Origin: Prochilodus magdalenae
Taxonomy: Eukaryota > Chordata > Actinopteri > Characiformes > Prochilodontidae
Assembly: GCA_024036415.1 (NCBI GenBank)
Contig: JAMWET010003062.1
Span: 993,501 to 1,057,500 of the forward strand
Length of the DNA: 64,000 nucleotides
Reading direction: 5' to 3'
Below, in pieces: positions 24,105 to 38,000 of the stretch. The stretch's first letter is position 1, and every line of letters begins with the position of its first letter. The notes beneath the pieces were generated by a model that worked only from the letters and a program-made list of their open reading frames with translations, did no database searches and had not been told where the DNA came from. The position numbers and the translations under genes were made by a program.

Positions 24105-24526
24105 CTCTCTGCTAGGTTCTAATTCTGGAGCTGTGGGTCTTCGTGCCCCTATCGGCTTGCTGCCGATGCCCCGGCATGGGAGGGGGGCCACACAGTCAGA
24201 CATATTAGACATGCGCTGCTTAGAGGGTGCAAAGACAGATAGAGTTACTTTGTCCAAAATCCACTGCAAGAAAACAAGTCTTAGGAACAGCGTTTAGGCC
24301 AGGTGGAGATTTTATTGCTAGTTAAGGTTTTGTGAAGGCAGATATTATCTGAGCGTGTGTTTTTGCTCTAGGGGAGTTATTGTGTGTGTGTCTGATGATG
24401 CATCACTGTGTCACCATGTCACTATGTTGATGATAGGTAGGCATGTCACCTTCTGTCTTACTACTTAATTAGCACCGGTTCTGTGACTTGTACGTGTACA
24501 TGTTTGTGTTTCTTCTCAACAGATGT
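24105..24526. repeat. tandem-duplicated segment, copy B (uninterrupted)
   Basis: This is the intact partner of the segment at 22417-24013, about 420 bases long, and it preserves the empty insertion site for the Tc1-like relic (at about 24458-24475). No coding potential is recognised in either copy. Confidence 0.8.
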
Positions 24527-27500
24527 TATTCCGTTTAGCCGTAAGGTCTCTTGCTTTTTATAACATAACATGAGCTCAAAGTCGCTGTACTCATCCTTCT
24601 CCATCTGACTTTCTGTCCTCTTTTAAACGCTTGATGACTTACATGACTAAACGCCTGCTTTTAGAATTAAGTTGGGGACATTCAGATAGACCAAGGAGGT
24701 CCAGAATCTCACCTGATAGCTAGAGGATAGCAGCCTACTGTTAGAATCAACTTTTCATTATTCAGGTGGTCAAAGGGTAAACAGTAGGCAGGGTGCCGAT
24801 CTTATGCTAACGGAATTTTTCAATCCTGTTTTGAGTGGATTTTCAACATTTCCAGCCTGAATTGAAGGCCCTAGCCCTAATTGTCATGGTTCACCGCTGC
24901 CTGTTTATTTATTTACCTTCCTGTTTAACTTCTTTAACTCGTTATTAGACTACAGAGTCTGTAATTGGGCGTGCCTTCAGGTAAGACCAATGCACCCTGT
25001 ACAGCTCATTTTAATGTATCTCAGATAGCGAGCATTTATCGGTCTGCTGACTGTTTACTACTGCTGGTAGACCCTAGAAACACCCAGATGCCAAGGCTTT
25101 TAACCTTCTCAGAGATGTTATTTGATATGAATTTAAAGTGTTTAAAACAAACAAAGACAAATGTTTCAACAACTGACCAAAACCACAAGGCCTGATATGA
25201 TTTTGTTGAAAAACGTTGTTGCTGAAACTCAAATTTATGGACTACAACTAATTTACAAATGATAGCGGAAATAAGAAATGAAGGAAGAATAAGTACCTTA
25301 GACTGTGAGTGGAAACGAGTGATGAAACACTGAGCAAAACACCAGTGGAAGCGCAGGTTTGCTGTTGGTGGTCTGCTGTCCTATTGCTCTGGGATGCTTT
25401 AGCCTCAATGTAACATCTACATGTAGCTATTAGTATAGGCCCCATAGCTAGCCAACATCTAAACACCCCTAGACACTTTACTTTGTGTCTGGGGTAGCTG
25501 GAGCTTGTAGGACTGGATAGACTTGACATTATATGTGACTCAGTTGCCTCAAAAGTGTAAACACCAAAATGGGCAACATTTTATACGTAACATTTATAGA
25601 ATGTAAAATATAAATATTACACATAATATAATATGATACTTTATGATGATGTTTCTACAAATTTAGGAGCAACCAAAACACCTTCAGTCCTGACCCTTGA
25701 CCTGCTAAGAACCGAGTTTCCGTACTACCACTAAGGATTAGAGTTCCAGACGCATTTACCAGCGAAGGAGGCTGAACAGAGAGTGCCAGCCTTGTCTCAC
25801 TTACGTCTGTTCTGTTTACCCATGCATGTGTTCTTTCATGTCCAGGACTCATTGTCTTAATGATGCTCATTCCTTTCCATTATGTGTTCTCTGATGTTCT
25901 AGTGATAGTGAGCAGACACTGAAATGCCAGTGCCAAAACTAAAGAAACGTGCACTCTGAACTGACAAAGCAATACAAAACAGGCTCCGTGCAGACACCTT
26001 TTAAATAAGCTTCATCTTCTGTCTCATAAATATTTTGAAGTCTGTAAGTAATTAAATCGTTTAGCATTATCTGACACGGGGTGTCTTCTCTCATGATGCT
26101 CTGCATGTCCAGAAAGGTGATCGTTTTTAGGTTACATTTTGATTTTGGGGTCTTTAGTCTTAACACGGCACATTATGAGTTTTCACTTGGGTGATATTGA
26201 TATTGATCAGCCAGCAGCATCTCACTTTTTTGCCTCTCCACAATTGCTTTGTAGTCATATGTACCACAGTATCCACAAAGTCCTTTTAATTAGGGAATTA
26301 GACTGCATTAAGATGCACCCAATACAGATACAGGCACCAATTGCAAGCATATGGCTTTCATACACAGGCATTACCAATAAAGGACACACTCTGGAGAAAC
26401 TGCACATCAGTGCGTAAGCAGGCCCAATACACTCTGGCTACAGCTTTCCGGAGTCTGTCACTTCATAAAACAAACTCTTTACTGATCTCCTTGATTTTGA
26501 AGAAACCTTGGATAAGCAGGTGCTTAAACACTTTTGGACATTTAGTGTATCTTTAACAATCCTTAAAGGGTCATTCCAGCCCAAAACCAGCATTCATTAT
26601 TATTCATTTGTGGGATGTAATGGTCTGTAACTCAGTATTGGATCCTTTACCCTCATTTGTTTAACAGATTTCACAAGTTTGTATCCGTTTCCTGTCTTTG
26701 TTGATCAGTGTTTCTTTTACTACCCATCATGAATCCTTCCACCCTGATGGCAATAAAGAAACCCAGTTCTTGTATCCCTTTCACCTTTAACATGCATCGT
26801 AAGAAGTGTCTTCCAGTCTTCTTTTAAAGAACACAGCCCTGCTGCAGGAGGCGAGTAGGCTAGTGACAGAGGTAATAGACCTAATAGGTAAACCCAACAA
26901 ATGAATACCCCTTTAATAGAGGAAGTGAGGATGAAAAGATAAAGACCTCATGGATAACTAGTGTCACATTTGTAAATACTCATCAGAACATCCGTTTTGC
27001 ATGAGCTTGTGCTTACACATGCAGCAGGTGGCATAAACCTCTTTCCCAGCAGTCATGCCAGCAGCTTTCCGTAATTCTTCCAGAAGTGGACAGATGAGCA
27101 TGTATCCAATGACCAACCCAAAAACAGTTTATGGACTGGATTCATCCCAGTCAAGGGCATAAAAAATGAAAGAGGGGTGAAAATATGAGAGAGACAGACA
27201 GAGGTCTTTTGTTTCCTTTTGGAGCATCAAAGTGTTAGGTAATGTTTTCCCCTCGTTTTACTCCTTCGCTACAGAGCACGAGTTATCCTTATTTATTAGC
27301 TACGCACATGTAGTTGGGGAAAACTGTGGATTTGTGCATCTGTTTGTTTCCATGCTAATACATTCGCCACAATACTGCTACTAAAACACATTTCTGGAGG
27401 ATATCGCCTTTCTACTCCATTTTCATTCAGACGAAGGTTTTTTTTTGTGGAGGTTTAATTTCTTTTTGTTCTGTTTCTGTTGGTTTTGATGTGATATTTA

Positions 27501-29866
27501 TTACCTATTAATAAGTGCATAAGCTCAAAAACTTGGTCACCTGTGACTCAAATGTACCTATTAGGAAGTTATACCCCGCCAGGACGAGTAACAGCTGTGA
27601 CTCAACTTCACATGGACTGGACTTTCTGGACGTAGGTAACATCAGTGTTCTTCACTCTGGCAGTAAAGAACTGCACAGTTCAGCCAGGTTGGTGGACGTC
27701 TATCCTGCTTAATTCTAGGAGTTTCCTGTAGACTTGGATTTTAGCCACTGCTGGTCAACCCGTATGACCGTAAGCTTCAACACACATGCAAATTCAGCTA
27801 CTTCACACTCAGACGCAATCCCTCCTTGTAGCCAATCATTAAGATCTGTTTTGGACCAAATTTCCACCTACTGAATGACACATTCCCTGCACTGTACCAC
27901 TTCTTCTCAACCTGTGAGGCCCGTTGCACACCCCCAGGTTTTTATAGCCCACTCATCCTTGTGCAGTGCCATCTGCAGGAGCCTGCTGTTACTACCACCT
28001 TAAACACACAAAGTGGTGGTTTTTTCCTCCTTTCACTCCTTTAACTACTCTTTAAATTTTATAAATATAGTTTGGGCTAAGGCTGCTGTACTGGCCTTCG
28101 GCTGTGTAAACAGTTTTAAATATGCTGATGGCAGTGACAAAACCAGACTAATCATTTTTCATTCATTCATCCATGCCAGCAGGGTCTTCACTGTTCCTTC
28201 ATATTTCCATCAGCATTTTTTTTTAAAAACAAGATATGATCAGTATTTACAGAACACTCATTGTGTTATGTTTTTCTTTACTGTTAATGTTGTGATTCAC
28301 AGCTTTAGAAGGTATAGAAACACTCCCACTGCCTGGAGAGTAATAGGAAGTACTCACTGTGACTCGTGCAAGCAATAAGAAAGACCCTTTATAACAGTTA
28401 TGTGACTAACCACTGGTATGGGAATTTACTCACTGCAATAGAGGTTGCTGTTTGCAAGCCAGCTATTGAGACATTCTGTCCTTATTCCAGCCCAGAAGTC
28501 GCATTAGTCCACAGCAGCTGTGTGTCCTGCTTTGAGCAGAAAGTGGGAAATGCTATAGTCACGTGTTGTTTTTAACCATCACGCTAGTCTGGTCATTCAG
28601 TGAGGCTTAAATTTGGTGACACCCTGCCTTCCTCTGAAATGTACAATTCCCTTCACTGTAATAACTGCATACATTTGGTTAAAGGGGATTTCTGCACAAT
28701 TAAAGGGTTAATATGTTTACAAAAAAGTTATTCTGATTTGGTCCAAAATGCTCCAAAGATAAAAGTCAGTACTGTTCACAAGGTTTTCACAGAAACCAGA
28801 TCTCAGGGTTTAATGCCTCTAAAAACTAAATCACAAAAGGCTATTGCATGAAATGACTTAAAATATACTGCCTGGTGGTTTGGTGATCAACATATAATGC
28901 CCTTAATTCATATTTTTGAATACATTAAAAGGTGGAGAGGTACATCCAGGGTGTTGCAAGGCAAAGTAGTGGCAGAAACCCTTTTAACATAGAACAGTCA
29001 TTATTCTGGATACTATTACAATAGTGTTCTGATCACCATTACTGTAAAGACACCCGAGTCAGTATCCTCCTTTACAAAGAACCATGTCAAAACAAAATGA
29101 CTCTGAGCTTTAAACAACAGCTGAATTATGCACAAGGCTAAGAAACTGGCAGAAACCCCTTTTAACATAGAACAGTCATTCATACTATACAATAGTGCAT
29201 GCAACACAGTAGATTTAGCCTAAATAAGGACTTTCCGTGACCATGCCACCAGAAGTAGTCACACCTAGAAGGCATGAGTGCCAAAATTAGGATATTATAA
29301 AATAAAAAAAATGTAAAAAACACTTGTCAAAATAAACTAGCGCTGTCATAAATACTGATTTCCTGATGCTTAGCTAGTCTTGAATATGCAAATCAAACAA
29401 AGAAAATCTGCTCATCGCACCTCAAAGTTCTCTGAGAGGAATGCCAGGCACTAGGCTTCCAACAGAGAACCTAAAGGATCGCAAACTGGAGGACATCCGT
29501 TATCCACTCATAGAGTGATGTATGGCACAACTGGGATTCAAACCTAAATCTCAGCGGTAAGGCTCGTCCCTGCATTCTGCTGCTCCTTTTAAGCAGGTCC
29601 AGCTGCACCACACAAAGGCCCATTGCATGTCAGAGTGATGGAGCGCACTAAACCTGACGAGCAGCAGAGAGATGGAAAAATAAAATGCAATATGAAGTGT
29701 GACAGCGAAGAAGTGAAACCAAACACTACTACAATTGGAAAAATACATCACTATAAATAGATCAGTTTATTGCTCCAGTATCTGATGTGTACCATGGTGA
29801 GCACCTGGGGAAAGCAGCCCCCAGAACCACACACTGGCAATGAGAAGAACAGAGAGAAGGGGGCAT
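24527..29866. other. intergenic DNA between myoc and vamp4, no gene seen
   Basis: Both strands were read without finding a recognisable exon, tRNA or rRNA. The many short open frames lack splice context and similarity. A pair of short direct repeats occurs at 28971 and 29148. Confidence 0.6.
28971..29200. repeat. pair of short direct repeats
   Basis: The sequence starting GGCAGAAACC at 28971 recurs at 29148 (with one extra C), followed in both by CTTTTAACATAGAACAGTCA and later ACAATAGTG. The copies are about 50-60 bases long and 177 bases apart. Confidence 0.65.
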
Positions 29867-29889
29867 AAAAAAAAAAAAAAAAAAAAAAA
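29867..29889. repeat. poly(A) tract of 23
   Basis: A pure A run lies between myoc and vamp4. It could be the tail of an old retroposed sequence, but no body is recognised upstream. Confidence 0.8.
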
Positions 29890-30171
29890 GGATAATGACT
29901 GGAACGACAAAGGGAGAGTTCAAACCAGAGAGGTTTTAGTAGTGACCGGAGACTTCATACTATTCATTACAGCAGGGTAAATGGCTTTAAAAGCAGCCAA
30001 TAAAAGACTGAATAATGAAACTTGCAGCAGGAATAACAGAGCTAAAAGAAAGGGATTAGATGAAGGGTCGTGTTCATGTAGGCCAGGGTGGTAGATTTCC
30101 CTGTGTCTGTCCCCTTTCCTGTTATTTGTCTGTTTCTGAAAGCTATCCAGCCAGACTCACTTTAAAATCAC

Positions 30172-30177
30172 TTTATT
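30172..30177 (-). terminator. vamp4: vamp4 polyadenylation signal candidate
   Basis: The minus strand reads AATAAA about 1.8 kb after the vamp4 stop. An alternative AATAAA lies at 30572-30577. Neither can be confirmed without transcript data. Confidence 0.35.
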
Positions 30178-31260
30178 TCAAAACGCAAAAGTAGTTCACA
30201 GTCTGCCAATGCGATTTCTCTTCACCTCTTCCAGGAATGGTTATTTACATATAAATTAAATACAAAATAATAATAATAATAATAATAAGTCAGTAAAGCA
30301 ATACATCTTGATACAAATTTACAGGATGTGTCCATGTTGCCTCTTAACAGATGCCTCAATCAAACCATCAAGTACCACACCCACTTTGGCCATACAAAGT
30401 TGATTACTTGTTTAATATAGTTTCCTTTTGCCTCCTTCCCACCCCCACAAAAACTATATAGCTGTGCTGATTCTAACAAAGGAGTGACAATTTGAGCTTT
30501 CAAACTCACGTGTACGGGTAACGAGCCAGTATGTGACCTCCAAGAAATACTTTAGCCGATATCTCCAGGAATTTATTGGAAAATTTTAAAGCAAGCCAGT
30601 TCAGTCTGGTTTTTACCAGCCTCGCCTTTCTGTGGAGAGTATAATAAAAGGCCTGAATAACAATAACCCAGCTGAAACGATATTTTTATAGGCTAACAGC
30701 CTCAATTTCCCCACTCATTTTACCACCTCAGTGTTGTAAGAATAAAAAAATAAAACACACACATTAGACGAGTATTCAACTTTGAATGGCCTCACACCTA
30801 AATTGAGCTCATAAAATCAGTGAGCCCCACAAAACGAGCTCGCAAAATTACAGCACTTCAGAAGAACAAAGCTAGCCAATCATTTTACACAAGACTTTAT
30901 ACGAAGGGCTGCATGAATCCGTAAAAAAAAAAAAATAGAATACTCACAACATTTGGCCATGATCATTTGCCAAGTAACCAAGAAAAGTAGTTTCCTTTCA
31001 GAGAATATGGTAATAGCAGCAAACATTTAAAAGCATCATTTTTCCTCCTTTAAAGAAACCTGGATTAAGCCTAATTTTAAATGTTTAAAATTCTAATGAA
31101 ATTATTCTGAATGATGATGAGATCACAGCAACAGTACAGAATTAAATCATCATTTCCTGTACGGCAGGAATGCACCACTGGGGTCCTGGAGGGTCAGCAT
31201 CCAGCACTGCTCAACTCTGCTGGGCACTGGCCTTCCAGGACCAGAACTACACACCCCAGT

Positions 31261-31484
31261 CTGTATGGTGATTCCTAACCTACAGAATTCCAGTGGCCTA
31301 TCCCATTAATGAATGAAGAATTTAAATATCACGGTAACATGTTTCTAGTGTGTGTGCGTGTGTTTTATATAACTGTATGGTGATTCCTAACCTACAGAAT
31401 TCCAATGGCTTATCCCATTAATGAAAGAAGAATTTAAATATTAGGGTAATATGTTTCTAGTGTGTGTGCATGTGTGCGCTCGAA
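31261..31484. repeat. two-copy tandem duplication, 112-bp unit
   Basis: The unit starting CTGTATGGTGATTCCTAACC at 31261 is repeated at 31373 with a handful of substitutions, through GTTTCTAGTGTGTGTG. It falls in the expected vamp4 3' UTR. Confidence 0.85.
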
Positions 31485-31991
31485 TACTGCTGGTAACTAG
31501 AAGCAGAACGGTTTAAGTTTCTGATTAGCCAGAAAATAAAACTTAATTATAAGGTAAAAATGTGCCCATAACTAAAATATAGATGATCCTGGTATTACTT
31601 GCCTTTAATAAACAGGGAAAGGCAGATGATTTTAAGAGGCTACAGTACAGTTTGACTGTGTATGTGTATGTGAATGCTAAGAACGGGCAAAAAAATGATA
31701 ATAATAAAAAAAATAAAAAAAAAACTTTTGGCAACGCTCTCTTCCTTGCCAAATGATATGTTTGGTCATCACCTTGACTGCTTGATATGTTGTCATATTC
31801 CAGGATGGCTGCACATAATACACACAAACATACACACACACTCTTCACTGCCCCTGTGTGATGGTCCCCCGGAAGCTGTAACGGGTTGACACACTGGGCT
31901 AGCAGCGCCCTCTTCTGGTGTGGAGGAATGATTAGGGGAGGAGGAGGGTGGGAGGAAGAGCAGAGCAAGCCTCCAACCTCCCCACTAGAAA

Positions 31992-32017
31992 CTAGCGATA
32001 CTTCAGAATTATCGGGA
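31992..32017 (-). CDS. vamp4: vamp4 last coding exon (26 nt plus 3' UTR)
   Basis: A strong polypyrimidine tract (CTCTCTTTTTCTCTCTAG on the minus strand) precedes 32017. The exon supplies two bases of an isoleucine codon, then PIILKYR and TAG at 31992-31994. It matches the human VAMP4 end (VMKYRT) in position and character and completes the membrane helix begun in the previous exon. Confidence 0.82.
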
Positions 32018-35000
32018 CTAGAGAGAAAAAGAGAGAGAGAGACAGAGAGACAAAGACAAAACAAGAAAGGACACAAACAGAATGGTTAGGGACTCTATTA
32101 TGTTCAGCTATATTGTGGCTGCCTAGCCTGTAGCCAGACCACCCTGCAGACTTTTGATTTTGATTCATTTTTTTTTTAATCTAAATCATTGTTCTTCAAA
32201 AAATAAATAAATAAATAAATAAATAAATACGCTTTAAATGTAAAATAATGTAATGAATCTTCCAGGTACAAGTGGGATTAAAAAGGGTTGCACCCAGAGT
32301 TCAGTTTAGCATTAACAAAAATCTATCATTTACTGAACTAGACAGATTTGTAAGTTAGAACCTTTTGAACTTCTTTAACTTCATAAATGTTTTTTTCTTA
32401 AATAAATTGTTTTTTCTCTAAATAAATAAACTGGCTCTTTATCCTCTGCCTTAATAACAACATCCAACCTCTTCAAGGCAGTACATATCCGGCTGAAGTA
32501 CATGAAATACATTATAATAACTATTTTATATGCGTCTGTGTAAGTGAGGTTCATTATACATACTGATTATAATGAGCAGCAGTATGACTACCACCAGCGC
32601 CACAATCATCTTCATCTGAGGACAGAAAAGGATGTGATTACATACATGCCAGAAGAAACCAAATCATATTAAAACTAGAGCTGTAAACAAGATTGGGTCA
32701 TTTGATATGAGGCTACTTTGTATACTTGCACTGAAGTCTTGGAACACTCTTGAATCCCATTAACCTGGGATGCATCAATCACTCATTCTCTGATATATCC
32801 AATATCTGAACTTCAGGTACACTCAGCACCAATCTGATACCAGTGTAGGGCTGCACGATATTGGAAAATTTTAACATAGCGATATTTTTCTTTTCTGCGA
32901 TATATATTGCGATATTAAACAATGCAGCACTTTTCACCAGATTTGGTCAAAAGTCATGAGAAGTAAATGATAATAATGCATGTTTCTTACCCTAAATAAA
33001 GGGTACACATTAGGAATGTAACATGAGTGAACATTTTATTTAACAATCAAATCTTTTTTGAAGTTGTAAACATCATTAAACCAAAACTACAAAAAAATAT
33101 CAGCTATACATTCCCCGGAGTGGTATACATAAATACAACCTAAATGTCATGGTGCTATAAAACAAATAACTTTAGGCTATAATAAATATCCACACAGCAC
33201 CTTTGATTCACAAATGTTTTAAAATAAACTTTTCTGAGGAACAGTAAGTCAGTAAAAACAGACTGCTGGTGATCATATCCAAACAAATTAAGATGAAATA
33301 AAACTTGCTGCTTGCAAACAATGGCATCATTGATCCTCACTGATGAAATGCACAGTAATACTTATACAAGGATCCGCTGTCCGGCTGGACCACCTGTCTG
33401 TTGTAACTGCATAATAGTGCGACAGCTTATTGCGACAGCTCCGTTTCAACTTGTGCCTTGCAGTTTGAGGAAAATACGTGCATGACGGTATTACATGCCG
33501 CTTATCATGTGACCGGATCGTGTTTATAAAGCCCTCTTTGCGAACTGTGTTAACTGGTACCGTGTCTTTCGCGAGGTGAAACGTTATCGTGTCAGTGATT
33601 TCTCGCTGTGGTTTGGAACCCGTCTCGTATGGTGAGACACTGGCGAAGGCATCTGAAACAGTTCGCTGCTTTGGATAGCATGCTGCTCATCATACAGAGC
33701 TTTGTGGTGGCACTTTAAATGGTCAAACAAATTAGTTGTGTTGCCTCAAGTCGTGGGGGGTGTGGTCGGGGTTTTGGGGGTGGCGGGAGATGATTGGATG
33801 CCTCATTGTGCACGCAGGAACTAAATGTCACTAGCAACAAATAGCGAAAAAACAATATTGGAGCAAAATAAATTATATTGGGCAGACATAATCTTCCTTT
33901 GGTATAAAAAATAAGAACAGTGTGATTCTTCTTTTTGTGTAAAGCAGCAAAAACATTGTAGCATGACGTGTTCGTTCAGTGTCATCGCACGTCCTGCGAT
34001 GTGACTATTGCGCAAACGCACATCGCGATGACGATGCTTAAACGATATATCGTGCAGCCCTATACCAGTTTCTTTTTTCTTCTTACAACGTGAATACAAA
34101 CATGTATGTAGCCTACAGAATGTGTTATGTAATGAAGTGTCCTTGGAGAACTCCATTCATTTTTTAATTAATAATTCTTTGTCCTTTTGCTATGTTGTTT
34201 GTGAATAGTATCATAATTCCAAATGCTGAGGACACAGATGGTGTTCCATTTTCAGCCAAAAAGTTTCAGTGACCAGAATTTCAGTGCATCCCTAGTGAGT
34301 TCAGAAATTGTAATGGGTGCTCAAAGAAAACTGTCATAATTTACTTCCTATGCTTATATAACTGTTTGAGAAGCACTTCCTCCAGTTCAGCCAAACTTTG
34401 TCAATTCGTCCATCAGGCGTATGAAAATATAGTAAGGCTTGATGTAGGTTTTACTTTTAGTAGTTCTGGAGGACTCACCTTCATGTCTCTCCACCACATC
34501 CTTCTGTGCAGCTGCTTGGCTCGACTGCTGAAAGCGGACGCGTTGTCTGATAGACTCTCTGGAAGTCACAGGTCAAAATAAGAAAAGAGATGTTAACAAT
34601 CAAGAAGCTCTCTAAACTAAAATTGCATTCCAAAAAACCCACACAATTAAGGCCCACAATTATGCAATACACCCAAGGACATAAATCATTAAGAACTTTA
34701 AGATAATACAATAAGGTTCTGAACTGGGCCAGGCTAATTCTGCTCTACAATTCAGCCATTCTCTAATAGCATCATGTGCGCACGCCTCACAACAAGATGA
34801 AAGAAAAAACAAACGCTCATTTCCCTCCACCACAGCTCAGAGTCAAACTTTATCTCCATCTGTCAACACAAACATCTGCCCATCCACCCAGGGTGAGCTG
34901 TGGAACATCAATCAGGCAGTTTAAAGATCTATGTGGAAAGAATGGAGAGAGCGGGCTCTTTTTCTGCCATGCCCCTCTGCGTGGTGGTTATGTAAGAGCC

Positions 35001-38000
35001 CTACTGAGATCACTCTATAACCGGCTCTGTTTGTCTCCACGAACTGCTTGTTGACATTCACTGGGCCTGCTGGAATGGCAGAGACCTCCAGCCTGCAAGC
35101 TTGGCTTTGTTTCTGTCTGGAACTCTCATCAACCTTTGTTAACTTGGGCAACCAGGGCCAACTGCAATAATGAAGACACACTTTGATTACGAGAGAATGT
35201 CAGATCAAATGATCCACAAAATATTGAAGCTGAACAACATGGTGCCGACAGTGAGCACAAAAGAAGGGATAAACGTTTACTTTTATTTGTATACAGTCGC
35301 TTACAACAGATGTGAAACTGAATGCGCAACTCCAGGCGATTTCAAAAGATTTGTAAATGGTTCTTATAAACAGTTGCAAACACCTTGGCTAATCGCTGCA
35401 CTTTGAAGGTGATGTAACTCTTACATAATAATTTCCATATTAAGAATGTTCCTAAAGCTTTTATATTATTCACACCAAAAATCACACACATGAGTATTTA
35501 CTGGAAATGTAACACTACAACCTAATAAAACTATTACAGATGTAATGGAAACCAGGACATGACATTTTTGTCACTGAGGGAGATAAAGATTAAATTTGTC
35601 CACAATTTGTACAAACTGTAACTGTCAAAATGTAATAATTTTAAGGGTAATAAAAATGAAAAATGATTAAAACTGAAAAATTATTGTTCTCTTAGCTCTC
35701 CTGAGCAATACGACACGCTACATACGGCACATAGTCTGTGTACACACTGCATACGTCACATAGTCTGTGCACACTCTGCATGTCACATAATCCGTGTACA
35801 CACTGTATACAACACATACGCACTGCATGTGGCACATACTCCGTCTACATACCACATGTGGCACATACTCTGTCTACATGCTCCAGACATTTTGAGTAAA
35901 CGTTTATGTTTTTTATTTTTAGGTCTAGTTTGTGCTGAATATTCATTTTACTGCATTGATACTACCCATCAGAGTGCACCAACTATTTTCACAGCGAATA
36001 GATGTATTGACTAGCATGTAGTATCCTGATCTAACTCTTCAGCCATAAGCTAATATGTTAGCTCCAAGATGGAAACACTTATGGATAGTGTGCAAGATCA
36101 GGACACTGTTGACCGAATCAAGACATCATCACATTGCTACTCCTCTACTATACACTCAGAAATAGTCTATAGCTTAAACTCAACCAAAAGAACTGCTGAC
36201 ATGTGGCAAACATTGCCCCTCACCAGTGACTATTCCAGATGTTGCACAACATCTGTATTGTGTGACATTCTTGCCATGAATGAAGGAGAGAACCTAGTTG
36301 TACAACACTGAACAGGACTGAGAACACTAAGAACTTGCAGAGCGAAAGAGAGTGAGAGAAGAAACACACCACCTCCCTCGTCCTTCAAAACAGCCCTTTA
36401 CAACAAGATCTGCTCAGACACTCAACACTCCTTAATGCTTTGGCTGCTGTTCCTTCTAATATAACAGCGCCTTTGACTGGGACATCTGACAAAGCTCATA
36501 AACTTCTACTGAACTCCAAACCGAGAGGACTACTATACGATACCTACTCAACTCACACCAAAAGAAATATACAACTGTCTCACAGAGCAAAGATACTGAT
36601 CTGAGAGCGGGTTTAATTACCTGAATACTGACCGATGCCATTGTTTGAAAACTCCTGCACTGCTTTCAGAAGGTTCAGTGAGAAAGAACAACCTTTTACA
36701 CACAAAAGGTGATTGTTTCTGGCCCTAAAGCAGCACGCTTAGCAGGGATCTGCAAGTCTCTTCTGCTTGCATAGCTTTGGCCATTCTCAAACAGAATTCA
36801 CCAGTGACACGGCACAGATATGAAGTCCAGGTAAATGAAATTTTTACAGTATATTATGCATACCCCCCATTTAAAGTAATAACAGAACAATTCAACATTA
36901 AAACAGCTGATCACCCAATGCCAGTTTAATGTGTTCTACTTGCAATAACAGAAGCATATCACCAAATTGTGTAAACCACATGTCTAAATCATTAGACAGT
37001 TACTGCCTACTGCATCAAACCTGCATCAATATGCCAAGTATAACATACTGCTGTGTTTGCTATGTTTTAATGAAAAAACAAATCTAGCCTAGAAAAAGAG
37101 ACACACTTTACACATCACAGGTCCATAATGCACATCTCTGATTGGTCATGTTGTTTCTTTAACCAAAAGAAACTTATAGAAATGACAACTTTCTTTACAT
37201 TGGGCTGTTTAATGGATCATACCAAAGTGAGCTGCAAATGTGATTCCCTGTGTACTCCTCATCTATTATGTGGTGTAGGCTTGCACTGCTCACCAGATTT
37301 ATCTTGTAGATCATCCAGACGCTCTCCACGCTCAATCACTTTCGAGATGTTCTCTTGCATCACATCAATGACCTCATCAACCTGAGACTGCACCCTGACA
37401 AAAAAAAAAAAGAAATAAAAATAAAAGACAGCAAGAGACAAAGGAAGAGATGAAAGTAGAGAATGTAAGTGTTTTCCATTGTCATGATTTTTAATCACAA
37501 GCTTTTGAATTCTTAATTAATTAAGGCTCCTTAGATTTCATCAAGTCCAGCTCTGGTCCCACAACCACCATCCTGCTGTTATTCCTACAGTGAGATCAAA
37601 GTGGTACCAGCAGATGAGGATTCGCTCAAAATAACAGTATTTGTTCCCTTATACATGACAGGCAACAATCCGTGCGGACATACGGATCAAGAACATAGAC
37701 ACACCTGTAGGGTGTGGATGCCCCTGTGGATACTGGCAGCAGTCTTGTCTGGCCTGTGAATAAAGTACTGCCAACATGAAGTTCGTCTCCTAGATCTGTG
37801 CAAAAGTCACAGTCCAGTGGACCCAGAGTATGCCCAAAACATTCTATTATTTTACACCTTCTACGGACACCAGTGTACTACTCGCTCCATTAGACTGGCA
37901 AAACAATCACAGGGAAACCCAAACAGGCCAGGATTGGAGGGCAAGTGCAGAACATACCTGGACTAGAGGGCTTCCTGCTGTTGGTCACCGTGTGTTCTCA

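Noticed and set aside
26260..26556. Possible further Tc1/mariner relic ending ACTTTTGGACATTTAGTGTA
   Set aside because: Only the right-end motif is suggestive; no transposase remnant or convincing left end was found.
31150..31260. Dispersed fish repeat (CTGGAGGGTCAGCATCCAGC...)
   Set aside because: It looks reminiscent of a common teleost repeat fragment, but ends and family could not be established from the sequence alone.
31543..32076. 177-codon minus-strand frame
   Set aside because: It overlaps the vamp4 terminal exon in another frame and includes its polypyrimidine tract and 3' UTR.
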